Assembly: GCA_964440095.1 (NCBI GenBank)
Contig: CAYTPZ010000027.1
Location: forward strand, 1-28,782
Source: JACNKJ01 sp964440095
GTDB taxonomy: Bacteria > Krumholzibacteriota > Krumholzibacteriia > JACNKJ01
Length of the DNA: 28,782 bases
Direction of reading: 5' to 3'
The translations under genes were made by a program, and so were the position numbers. Shown in pieces: positions 1 to 7,546 of this stretch; position 1 is the stretch's first letter, and each line of letters starts with the position of its first letter. The notes beneath the pieces are model-generated. The model did no database searches. It had not been told where the DNA came from and was given only the letters and a program-made list of their open reading frames with translations.

Positions 1-120
1 ATTCCAGTATTTATGTTAAAATATCATATCTCTGAGCGATTAGGGAGGGCCATGCTGGCGATGCTCGGGGCAAGCGCCTACCACCTTCCGTCCGGGCTCG
101 AGCACAAGGAGGCATGATTG

Positions 121-597
121 ATGAAACGATATAATCTCTCATTTCTCACCCTTCCCGTCGTTGTTGCGGCCTTGATTACCCTGCTTCTCTCCGCCGACGT
201 TCAAGCTCAGGGCGGCCGCGGAAATTGGACCGATTTCGATACTCACCTCTATCGCTTCAACGGAGTGAATTGGCAACACCTGGCCCAATTCAACGACTCC
301 ATCCGGGAGATGCTCGTCTTCGGCGGCGAGCTCGTGATCGCGGGCATGTTCGACTCAGTGGACTCGGAGCCGAGACATTTCATCACCTCCTGGGACGGCG
401 CGGTATTCCACGATCTCGCGGGCGGGGGTTTTTCCGAGGCGGGTGGCGCACCCATCGACCATGTCGCGAGTTGGGATGGAGTTGTCTGGAGCGATTTCGC
501 GCCGGGTCTGGGCGACGGCCCCACCGACCTCGAGATCTACAACGGCGAAGCGGATATCGCCACCGGCACGCCCGTCCATCCCACCGCTGAACTCTAG
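121..597 (+). CDS. Truncated secreted propeller-like protein
   Basis: A 158-residue protein with a clear Sec signal peptide: basic MKRYN, a hydrophobic stretch to about residue 25, then cleavage after an AQA-type site. The mature part has loosely repeated units that pair SWDG with ELVIAG/EIYNG-like strands. This resembles the kelch/delta-60-like repeats (AGG...SWDG..W) of long secreted propellers in FCB-group bacteria. Only about two units are present and no C-terminal sorting domain follows, so the gene is probably a truncated relic. The ATG at 121 is chosen because AAGGAGG at 106-112 lies 8 nt upstream; a TTG at 118 is also in frame. Function unknown; a binding or surface role is only a guess. 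Confidence 0.5.
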   Translation: MKRYNLSFLTLPVVVAALITLLLSADVQAQGGRGNWTDFDTHLYRFNGVNWQHLAQFNDSIREMLVFGGELVIAGMFDSVDSEPRHFITSWDGAVFHDLAGGGFSEAGGAPIDHVASWDGVVWSDFAPGLGDGPTDLEIYNGEADIATGTPVHPTAEL

Positions 598-754
598 CAG
601 TCCGCGATCGGCGGGGTCTGGATCCTGTGGCGGCGCGTATTATCCATGGGTACAGTGTTTGATATGGGTGTGCCGCGGATAAGAAACTATCCACGTGTAC
701 AAAAATGGCCGGACTCACAGAACGCCCGACCCTTGATCTTTCCCGCGGCGATTC

Positions 755-1708
755 CTACTCCGTGAAATCCTCGCGCTTCTTGAAGATGCGGTCCGGATAG
801 CTGAAAAAGAGCGTGTAGATGGGTGCGTCGCCCTGCAGCTTGAAGGGCACATCGCCGCTCTCCCCTTCGCCCTCGCCGAAGAGCAGGATGAAACTCCCGC
901 CGTCCACCAACGCGATCTCCACGCGGCGAGGCGCGGCGGCGAGGCCGTGGTCCTCGGCCGGATCCAGCAGATCCTTTCCGCGCAGGTTCATCAGCGTCGA
1001 GAGCACCTGATCCACGGTGGATTTGCGGGCGGGCGCGCCGTCCAGAAGCCAGGCACTCTCACCGGTGAGCGTGTCGGGCGCGGCCCTAGTGAAGGCCATG
1101 CGCTCTTCTGGCGTCGCCAGCGTGAAGGACTCCACCTTCGCCTTGTCCCAGCTCCAGAGCTTCATGTCCAGGAAGTCGCGGGCATCCGGCTCTCGGGTGT
1201 CACCCCAAAGGTTGAAGATGCCAAGAAGATTGCTGCCCGAGGCATAGACCGTATTCGATCCCGCTTCGCAAAGAAAGAGCCCGCCCCGAATCTGTGTGCT
1301 TCCCAATAGCAGGTGAGCACTTTCCTCTCCGCTAGCCCCAAAGAGTTTGAGGCTTACGGCTGTAGTGTCGGCGAGACCATAGTCGGGCAAAACGTCTGCC
1401 CGGTCGGAACGGAACTGACCACTCAGCGAGGTGAGTTCGGCAGCCAGCTCATCGATTTTCTTCTGCTGTGCTAGGTGCCCGTAGCTACTGGGAATTTTCC
1501 ACACGGTGCCGGAGCGTTCCAGAATCAATTCACCGGTGCGCGGACCACGCAACTCGACTCGAGAAATGTCGTCCATGGTGAAGTTCGGCAGCAGTGCCAC
1601 ACGATCGGGCGCAGCCAGAGAGCTCTCATGGGAACGTTGCTGTATGTAGCGTAGCCCCGCCAGAGCGACGAGCAACACCACAAGTATGATGATGGTTCTG
1701 CGATTCAT
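755..1708 (-). CDS. DUF4340 domain protein, membrane anchored
   Basis: A 317-residue protein with one N-terminal membrane anchor (residues about 5-20, rich in I, L and V) and a long extracytoplasmic part. The motif series DISRVELRGPRTGELILERSG followed by W.I and a repeat of L.FGE/LLLG strands is typical of DUF4340. DUF4340 genes regularly follow GldG-like genes in ABC operons of unknown substrate, and that is the arrangement here. The start is supported by AGGAG just upstream and lies 3 nt after the stop of the GldG-like gene, so the two are very probably co-translated. It is the last gene of the operon; no strong terminator was seen downstream. Confidence 0.8.
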   Translation of the reverse strand: MNRRTIIILVVLLVALAGLRYIQQRSHESSLAAPDRVALLPNFTMDDISRVELRGPRTGELILERSGTVWKIPSSYGHLAQQKKIDELAAELTSLSGQFRSDRADVLPDYGLADTTAVSLKLFGASGEESAHLLLGSTQIRGGLFLCEAGSNTVYASGSNLLGIFNLWGDTREPDARDFLDMKLWSWDKAKVESFTLATPEERMAFTRAAPDTLTGESAWLLDGAPARKSTVDQVLSTLMNLRGKDLLDPAEDHGLAAAPRRVEIALVDGGSFILLFGEGEGESGDVPFKLQGDAPIYTLFFSYPDRIFKKREDFTE

Positions 1709-1711
1709 CCC

Positions 1712-3430
1712 CTAGCTCCTTGCCTTCAGGTTCTCGAGGTAGAGCGCCGATTCCTTGCGGCGCAGAATCATGCGGAAGATGCCGAAGAGTGCGATGAGCA
1801 CCGGCACCAGAGCCACCGTGAAAAGACGATAGGCCAGCTTGGCTCGTGGCTCGATGGGCTCCAGTGAGCGCTGTGTAATTACCCTCGAACGAATGCCGAT
1901 GAGCTCACCGCCCAGGGCCAACGCATCCACACTGTTGAGCAAGAGCATGGCGTTCTGCGCGCCGGACAGGAAAGGTTGCTCGAACATCTTGCCACAACCC
2001 AGAACCATGAGCTGTGCCGCGGCCGGCGCTCCTTGCACGAAGGGTTCGCCGATAATGAGCGTATCGGGCTGCACCCAGTCGGGCATGTTTCCTTCGGGTT
2101 CGGCGAACACGCCGTCGAGGATCCATCCCAAGGGGTGGGGACCGTCATAGTCCTGCCCATCCACACTCACGTCGGCCTGTGTCAGCGGCGCTCCAGTGAA
2201 AGACTTGTGCCAGCTGCGCGAACTGCTCAAGAACATGGCTCGCGAGCCAATGCTGCTGGACGCCATCTTCATGGGATCCACCTGCACATCAGTTCCCCAT
2301 GGATAGAACAGGGCCTCGATGCGATTTGTGATGGGCACCTCGCGGTTGAGCTGCTCGCCTCGCACGGCGATCTGCATGGGCACTCGCACCGGCTCGGCAG
2401 TCTGAATGGTCATGCCGCCAAGATTGGACTGACGCGGAATGGTTAGAGTTTCGTGTTCCGCGTCAAAGAGCTGCATGTTGCCCACGGCGATGCCGTGCTG
2501 TCGCAACAAGCTCTCGAGTCCCGAACTGAACTGCTTGGGCGTGATGCGAAATCCGCCGCGCTGGCCGGGCTCGTAGTCATACTCCATGTTTTGGACGGCC
2601 AGCAGCGTGTTCACGCCTTTGGAAATCGCATTGCCGATTTCCCAGCTTTGCCGTGCTTCCAAATTCCGCGGGTTCATGACCAGCAGCGCATCCGCATCAG
2701 GCGGAATGGGACTGTCCGGAGTCAGATCCACGCGGCGAACATCGTAAAGCTCGCTTTGCAGAACTTCCACGAGCTGCCGCCAGGTGTCGGGCATCTCCGG
2801 TGGCGCTATGCCCATCTGCATGTAGGCCTGCATCATCTCGGGATCGAGCTCGGGCTTTTTGGCGTAGAGCGCGAGCACGGGACGCTTATCCTGGGTCATT
2901 CGAAAGACGCGTGAAAGCAGCTCGTATTCGAAGGTAACCAGGGTTTGCGGCAAGACCTGAGGAAGTATCTCCTCGGGATTGTCCTTATAGGCAATACTGA
3001 TGGCCGACCAGATCAGCTTCAGGCTGCGCTCATCGCGTTCCACAGTTTGAACCTGGAAGGGACGAATGCCCTTGGCTACGAGGGCATCCTGTTGTTCCTC
3101 GTCGAGGCTGGGATCGTGAATGGAAAACTCGATCATGCCGCCTGAAGCGTCGGCATAATCTTGGAGCTTATCCCGCACGTCGCGCTCGAGGTTCTTGAGC
3201 TCGGTGGGCATTTTGTCCTGGCCGGTGACATAGTACTTGAGCTGCACCGGCACTTTCAGGCGTTGTAAAATACCCTCGGCCGAATCGGACAGGGTATAGA
3301 GTTTGTCCTCGCTCAGGTCGATGCGCGCGCCACGAAAGTTCTCGACCACACCGGTGAGAAAAACCGCGATGGCCAGAGAGAGCAGTGTGAGAATTAGAAA
3401 ACCCAGTCGAAAGCGATTTTTGGCGATCAT
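1712..3430 (-). CDS. GldG-like ABC transporter auxiliary protein
   Basis: A 572-residue protein with one membrane segment near the N terminus (residues about 8-28) and one near the C terminus (about 535-557), flanking a large extracytoplasmic domain. The sequence DLSEDKLYTLSDSAEGIL and the following VQLKYYVTGQ are hallmarks of the GldG / ABC_transp_aux family. GldG works with GldA and GldF in Bacteroidetes gliding motility, but related operons occur in many non-gliding bacteria, so motility is not implied. The start overlaps the permease stop by 4 nt (ATGA), and GGGAGG lies 8 nt upstream. The substrate of this transporter class is unknown. Confidence 0.85.
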   Translation of the reverse strand: MIAKNRFRLGFLILTLLSLAIAVFLTGVVENFRGARIDLSEDKLYTLSDSAEGILQRLKVPVQLKYYVTGQDKMPTELKNLERDVRDKLQDYADASGGMIEFSIHDPSLDEEQQDALVAKGIRPFQVQTVERDERSLKLIWSAISIAYKDNPEEILPQVLPQTLVTFEYELLSRVFRMTQDKRPVLALYAKKPELDPEMMQAYMQMGIAPPEMPDTWRQLVEVLQSELYDVRRVDLTPDSPIPPDADALLVMNPRNLEARQSWEIGNAISKGVNTLLAVQNMEYDYEPGQRGGFRITPKQFSSGLESLLRQHGIAVGNMQLFDAEHETLTIPRQSNLGGMTIQTAEPVRVPMQIAVRGEQLNREVPITNRIEALFYPWGTDVQVDPMKMASSSIGSRAMFLSSSRSWHKSFTGAPLTQADVSVDGQDYDGPHPLGWILDGVFAEPEGNMPDWVQPDTLIIGEPFVQGAPAAAQLMVLGCGKMFEQPFLSGAQNAMLLLNSVDALALGGELIGIRSRVITQRSLEPIEPRAKLAYRLFTVALVPVLIALFGIFRMILRRKESALYLENLKARS

Positions 3431-4155
3431 CCGTGCTTCCTCCCTTCCAACCAGTGAGCGTTCATGGCGAGCAAGGCCGCCGTGAAGGCCAGGAAGTAAA
3501 CAAGGTCACCCAGGCTGATCACGCCGCGCTGCAAGGATTCATAGTGCGGGATGAGGCCGAAGGCGGTTTGCAGGAAAGTGCCCAAGCCGTTGATCCACCC
3601 ATCGATGGTCATGGCCACGGGGACAAGCCCGACGAAAAAGAGGAAGAAGCAGCTGATCATGCCCAAAATGAAGGCGGTAATCTGGTCGCGAACCAGGCCC
3701 GACACAAAGATGCCGACACCCAGGTAAAGGCCGCCAAGCAAAGTCGCGCCGATGTATCCGCCCCAAACAGCACCACCGTCGGGATTGCCCAACAGGGCCA
3801 GCATGATGGGAATGGGCAGTGTGCCCGCCAGTGCGATCATGTAGAAGGCCAGGGCGGCGAAGTACTTACCGACCATGACTTCCGAGGCGCGCATGGGTAG
3901 GGTCATGAGAAGTTCAAAGGTGCCCGACCTGCGATCCTCGGCCCAGAGACGCATGGTCACGGCCGGAATGAAGAAGATCAGGAAGAGCGGCAGGTTCGCG
4001 AAGAGCCCGCGCATGTCCGCCTGACCTTGCAGGAAAAAGCTCGTCATAAAGAGCCCCGCATTGAGCGCCAGGAAGACGATGATGAAAATGTAGGCGATGG
4101 GGCTGTTGAAGTAGGCCGCCATCTCGCGCTTGAAAACTACGCCGGCGTTTCTCAT
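3427..4155 (-). CDS. ABC-2 type permease, GldF-like
   Basis: A 242-residue integral membrane protein with about six hydrophobic segments, starting MRNAGVVFKREMAAYFNSP. The KREM.AYF.SP.AY start and the later MRLWAEDRRSGTFELLMTLP segment are typical of GldF-like ABC-2 permeases. A longer frame reaches 4248, but the upstream residues are shadow translation of the ABC ATPase gene. The ATG at 4155 is favoured because it overlaps the ATPase stop in an ATGA junction. It pairs with the ATPase and the GldG-like protein to form one transport complex in the cytoplasmic membrane. Confidence 0.88.
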   Translation of the reverse strand: MRNAGVVFKREMAAYFNSPIAYIFIIVFLALNAGLFMTSFFLQGQADMRGLFANLPLFLIFFIPAVTMRLWAEDRRSGTFELLMTLPMRASEVMVGKYFAALAFYMIALAGTLPIPIMLALLGNPDGGAVWGGYIGATLLGGLYLGVGIFVSGLVRDQITAFILGMISCFFLFFVGLVPVAMTIDGWINGLGTFLQTAFGLIPHYESLQRGVISLGDLVYFLAFTAALLAMNAHWLEGRKHG

Positions 4156-5093
4156 GTGCTCACCCCCCCGCTCTGTGCTTCCTTGGTCAAGGCGATGAAG
4201 GTATCCTCCAGCGTGAAGGGATCTTCGTGAAGCTCGTGCAGCTTCCACCCCTTTTCACGCGCCGTCGTTGCAACGGTGGACGCCAGGTCAACTTCGAAAC
4301 TTCCGAACACTTCAAAGCGGCCCTCGTCCAGGGGAACCACCTTTTCCACACCTTCGGCGCCGGTAAGCGCGCCCTCCAGATTGTCGGGAATTTCGTCCAG
4401 CCCGATGGTCACGCGATTGCTGCCCATGGCGCGCTGTTTCAGCTCGCCTATGCGCCCATCCGCAACAATGCGTCCCTGGTTGATGATCACCACGCGATCG
4501 GTGACCGGCGCCACTTCTTGCAGAATGTGCGTGCTGAATAGGATGGTCTTACTGCGGCCCAACTCCGCAATGAGTTCGCGGATGCCGATAATCTGCAGGG
4601 GGTCCAAACCGCTTGTGGGCTCGTCGAGAATCAGAATTTCTGGATCGTGGATAAGCGCCTGGGCGAGCCCTGTGCGTTGGCGAAAGCCCTTGGATAGTTC
4701 CAAGATGCTCTGCTTGAAGACCGGCTCGAGTTGGCAGGCCTCCACGGCCCAGCTCAACCTTATCTTGAGATTCGATCCGCTTAGCCCGCGAGCCCGACCC
4801 ACGAACTCCAGATACTCCTGCACGCGCATGTCGGTATAGAGCGGCACATTCTCGGGCATGTAGCCGATGCGCGAGCGCACATCCAACGGCTTCTCGCCCA
4901 CGTCCATGCCGTCCACGACCACGGTTCCATCGTCGGGCGCTAAAAAGCTCGTGATGATCTTCATCGCCGTGCTTTTTCCCGCTCCGTTCGGACCCAGGAA
5001 ACCCAGGATCTCGCCGCGCTCCACCGTCATGGAGACACCGTCCAGGGCGACCGTCTGCCCGAAGCGCTTGGACACATTCCGCACTTCGATCAT
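4152..5093 (-). CDS. ABC transporter ATP-binding protein, GldA-like
   Basis: A 313-residue ATPase with all expected motifs: Walker A GPNGAGKST near residue 35, signature LSKGFRQR near 130, Walker B ILILDEPTSGLDP near 150 and the switch histidine in STHI near 185. The C-terminal 90 residues form the usual accessory domain of drug/GldA-type ATPases. It energises the GldF-like permease encoded by the next gene. A GTG at 5105 would add four residues, but GAGGTGG 8 nt upstream of the ATG at 5093 fits the shorter start. It is the first gene of the four-gene minus-strand operon and is divergent from the beta-helix gene. Confidence 0.92.
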   Translation of the reverse strand: MIEVRNVSKRFGQTVALDGVSMTVERGEILGFLGPNGAGKSTAMKIITSFLAPDDGTVVVDGMDVGEKPLDVRSRIGYMPENVPLYTDMRVQEYLEFVGRARGLSGSNLKIRLSWAVEACQLEPVFKQSILELSKGFRQRTGLAQALIHDPEILILDEPTSGLDPLQIIGIRELIAELGRSKTILFSTHILQEVAPVTDRVVIINQGRIVADGRIGELKQRAMGSNRVTIGLDEIPDNLEGALTGAEGVEKVVPLDEGRFEVFGSFEVDLASTVATTAREKGWKLHELHEDPFTLEDTFIALTKEAQSGGVST

Positions 5094-5205
5094 GGTGTTA
5101 ACCACCTCGTCTTCTGTTTTTTATATTTCGATGGCTTGGAGCGTGAAGGATGCCCCGGTTCATGACGCGGGATACTACTATAATGAGGGGGCGGGGTTCC
5201 AGGGG

Positions 5206-5254
5206 GAATGGGGAAATAGCGACAGCGACAGAGGAAATTCCACCGCCCGGGCGG
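5206..5254. repeat. REP-like intergenic repeat, resembles an in-gene copy
   Basis: This segment holds GCGACAGCGACAG, then AATTCCACCG, and ends in the perfect 12-bp palindrome CCGCCCGGGCGG. A related segment (GCGACAGAATTCCACCG) occurs inside the beta-helix gene at about 6264-6280. The GGGACAGCGACAG style recalls REP-like repeats near REP-associated tyrosine transposases in other genomes; that link is from memory and no such transposase lies in the window. Confidence 0.4.
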
Positions 5255-5342
5255 AGAGGTAATTGTCAATTACGGAAAAGCTGGTCATGGTATCTTATTT
5301 TTGCGACACTGTCCGGCAAAGGCTCTTTTCGGGAGGTTGATG

Positions 5343-7388
5343 ATGCTCGGAATGCGAATGCTTGAAAATCAACGCTTAACCCTGGCCCTGTCCGGCCTGT
5401 TGATTCTGGCGGGTGCCGCCCTGGCTCTACCAGCGGGCGTGATCCCGATCACGGATGTCCTCGGCCCGGGCCCCGGATCGCCACCGGGCGATAGGACCGA
5501 CTACGTCGTGAACACCGGCGGGGAATGGGACGAATATCCGGCTTACTATCTGATGCCAAGTGCGGCCGCCATTATCTGCGTCACTTTTTTGAACGACACC
5601 GGAGAGACACTCCATCTTCAAGAGATAGGCTTCTCGGCCAAAGGTGAACCTGAGTCCAGTTTTATGTGCGGGATCTACACAGATGTAGGAGCCATGGAAC
5701 CCCCGCCTGATGAGATGCCCGATTTCTTTACCTTATACAGTCCCCTTTCGAATTGGAGCCCCTACGTCTCCATCGATCTGGAAGGCGCCGGCCTCTACAT
5801 TCCCGATGGAAACTTTTTTTCCTTTTACTACCAGGTGCCGGAAACGGGTGGCGGACTCTTCGATGCCAACATCTACCAGGGCTGGTTCTCGGAGAATGGG
5901 GAAAACCCCGAATGGACTTCACTGGCCACTTATAGCGTTGGTTACTCTCCCGCCTTCCAGTTCAGGGCGGAGAGCGTCACAGAATTCACCGTCTGCCCGG
6001 AAGGCGGCGAGGACTTTACGGATATCCAGTCGGCCGTGGATGCCGCATCGGACGGGTTCACAATCTGGCTCTGCGACGGCCTGTACACCGGCTCAGGTAA
6101 CTCCCTCATCGACTGTCAGGGTAAAGACCTGACTATACGGTCTATTAGCGACAACCCCGAGAACTGCACTATTGTCTTGGGGCCGCCTCGCGGACGGAAG
6201 CCTGACCGGCCCCAAAGTTGGGGAAGTTCGGATTCTCGAGGATCGGGTTCCCGAAATTGGGACCGCGACAGAATTCCACCGGAAGATAACTTCGCGTTTG
6301 TTTACCAGAACGGCGAGACCTCGGCCGCCGAGTTGCGCGGTGTAACTATCCAAGGTGGTGAGGCTAGTGTCGGGGGAGGCATTCAAATATATGGATCTTC
6401 ACCGACTATCCGAAATTGCCGGTTTATCGATAACACTGCCGAGACATATGGTGGCGGAGTTTACTGTGTGTTTTCGGAATCTGAATTCAGTGACTGTATC
6501 TTCACCGGAAACTTCGTCAAACAATTCGACACACAAGAAGGTGGGGGCGGTTTGCTCATCGCCATGAGCAATGTGAGCGTGACAAACTGTGTATTCATCG
6601 AAAACACAGCACCTTTCGGCGGTGGCGTCGCCGTTTATGACCAATCCATCGTCACACTTCCAGGCTGCATTTTTCTCGACAACATATCTATCGATGGAGG
6701 AGGGGCCTACGTGGATGAAGCAACACTTACACTTCCCGGTTGTAGTTTCGTAAACAATATAGCCTACGACTCCGGAGGAGGACTCTTCAGCAACCTCTCC
6801 ACGGTCGACGTGAGTGACACCCAATATGAGGGAAATGTCGGTTCGTTTGGTGGTGCCTTGGCATTTAGGGCCAGCCTGGCCCTTGTCGAGGATTGCCTTA
6901 TCCGAGACAACAATGCCTTATTCGGAGGTGGGGTACTGGCAGAATCAGGTCCTCCCTACCGCGACGAAGGGATAGATATCGTTAACTGCACCATCGTCGA
7001 GAACGTGGCCGACGACGGGGCAGGCGTTTTCTTTGATTTCGTGGATATGACACTAAACAGCAGCATCCTGGCGTTCAACATAAACGGGTCAGGAATTGAC
7101 TGCATAAGCGGATGCACGCCTTCGATCATCTGCACCGACATCTTCGGTAACACCGGCGGCAACTGGGAAGAACTCTGGCTAATCGGCCTTCTTGGAGTTG
7201 GGGGAAATATCGAGGAGGACCCCCAGTTCTGTGGCGATGTGGGCACTGGAAATTGCGAATTACAAAGCGATTCTCCCTGCATGCCTGGCGGCAACGATTG
7301 CGGAGTTATCATAGGTGCTCTTGGTCAGGGGTGTGGACCCCAGGCCGCACGCTCGATGAACTGGGGGCAAGTAAAGGCGCTGTATTAA
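5343..7388 (+). CDS. Secreted right-handed beta-helix repeat protein
   Basis: A 681-residue protein with a signal peptide (hydrophobic residues about 12-28, ending ALALPAG). Residues about 30-215 form an N-terminal module of unknown family. From about residue 220 the sequence FTDIQSAVDAASDGFTIWL opens a right-handed parallel beta-helix, followed by many GGG.Y...S...NC.F..N.A..GGG turns of the pectate-lyase-like type. It ends without a sorting domain. The start is one of several in-frame ATGs; 5343 is chosen because GGGAGG at 5331-5336 lies 6 nt upstream. A TATAAT at 5179-5184 could be a -10 element, with only a weak -35. A 35-residue low-complexity segment interrupts the helix (separate entry). 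Likely extracellular; carbohydrate or surface binding is possible but unproven. Confidence 0.8.
   Translation: MLGMRMLENQRLTLALSGLLILAGAALALPAGVIPITDVLGPGPGSPPGDRTDYVVNTGGEWDEYPAYYLMPSAAAIICVTFLNDTGETLHLQEIGFSAKGEPESSFMCGIYTDVGAMEPPPDEMPDFFTLYSPLSNWSPYVSIDLEGAGLYIPDGNFFSFYYQVPETGGGLFDANIYQGWFSENGENPEWTSLATYSVGYSPAFQFRAESVTEFTVCPEGGEDFTDIQSAVDAASDGFTIWLCDGLYTGSGNSLIDCQGKDLTIRSISDNPENCTIVLGPPRGRKPDRPQSWGSSDSRGSGSRNWDRDRIPPEDNFAFVYQNGETSAAELRGVTIQGGEASVGGGIQIYGSSPTIRNCRFIDNTAETYGGGVYCVFSESEFSDCIFTGNFVKQFDTQEGGGGLLIAMSNVSVTNCVFIENTAPFGGGVAVYDQSIVTLPGCIFLDNISIDGGGAYVDEATLTLPGCSFVNNIAYDSGGGLFSNLSTVDVSDTQYEGNVGSFGGALAFRASLALVEDCLIRDNNALFGGGVLAESGPPYRDEGIDIVNCTIVENVADDGAGVFFDFVDMTLNSSILAFNINGSGIDCISGCTPSIICTDIFGNTGGNWEELWLIGLLGVGGNIEEDPQFCGDVGTGNCELQSDSPCMPGGNDCGVIIGALGQGCGPQAARSMNWGQVKALY
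6177..6282. repeat. Repeat-like insert inside the beta-helix gene
   Basis: The DNA begins with a perfect 9-bp inverted repeat, TTGGGGCCG at 6177-6185 and CGGCCCCAA at 6207-6215. It ends in CCGAAATTGGGACCGCGACA and GAATTCCACCG, resembling the intergenic repeat at 5206-5254. It encodes about 35 residues rich in R, G, S, D and P, unlike the beta-strand pattern on either side, yet keeps the frame open. Removing it would join NCTIVL to FAFVYQNGETSA, the usual spacing in this protein class as I remember it. Confidence 0.45.
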
Positions 7389-7501
7389 TGGGCGCACGCC
7401 CCGCGCATCAGGCCTTCTTTACATTTGCCGTGTCGAAACAGATGGAGAATTAAAATCCGCGAAGATGATGATGCTGAAGTAGCTTCCGACTACCGGGCAG
7501 A

Positions 7502-7533
7502 GAAAAGCCCCTCCCCCTGCGGGGGGAGGGGCT
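7502..7533 (-). terminator. Rho-independent terminator of the metalloprotease gene
   Basis: A perfect 12-bp stem (AGCCCCTCCCCC at 7506-7517 with its complement at 7522-7533) and a 4-nt loop. Read on the minus strand it is followed by TTTTCT, and it lies 14 nt past the protease stop codon. Confidence 0.85.
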
Positions 7534-7546
7534 AATTGCTAACTGC

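Noticed and set aside
52..117. 21-codon leader-peptide candidate upstream of the first gene
   Set aside because: Purine-rich stretch at 42-49 is too close to the ATG, and nothing resembling an attenuator follows.
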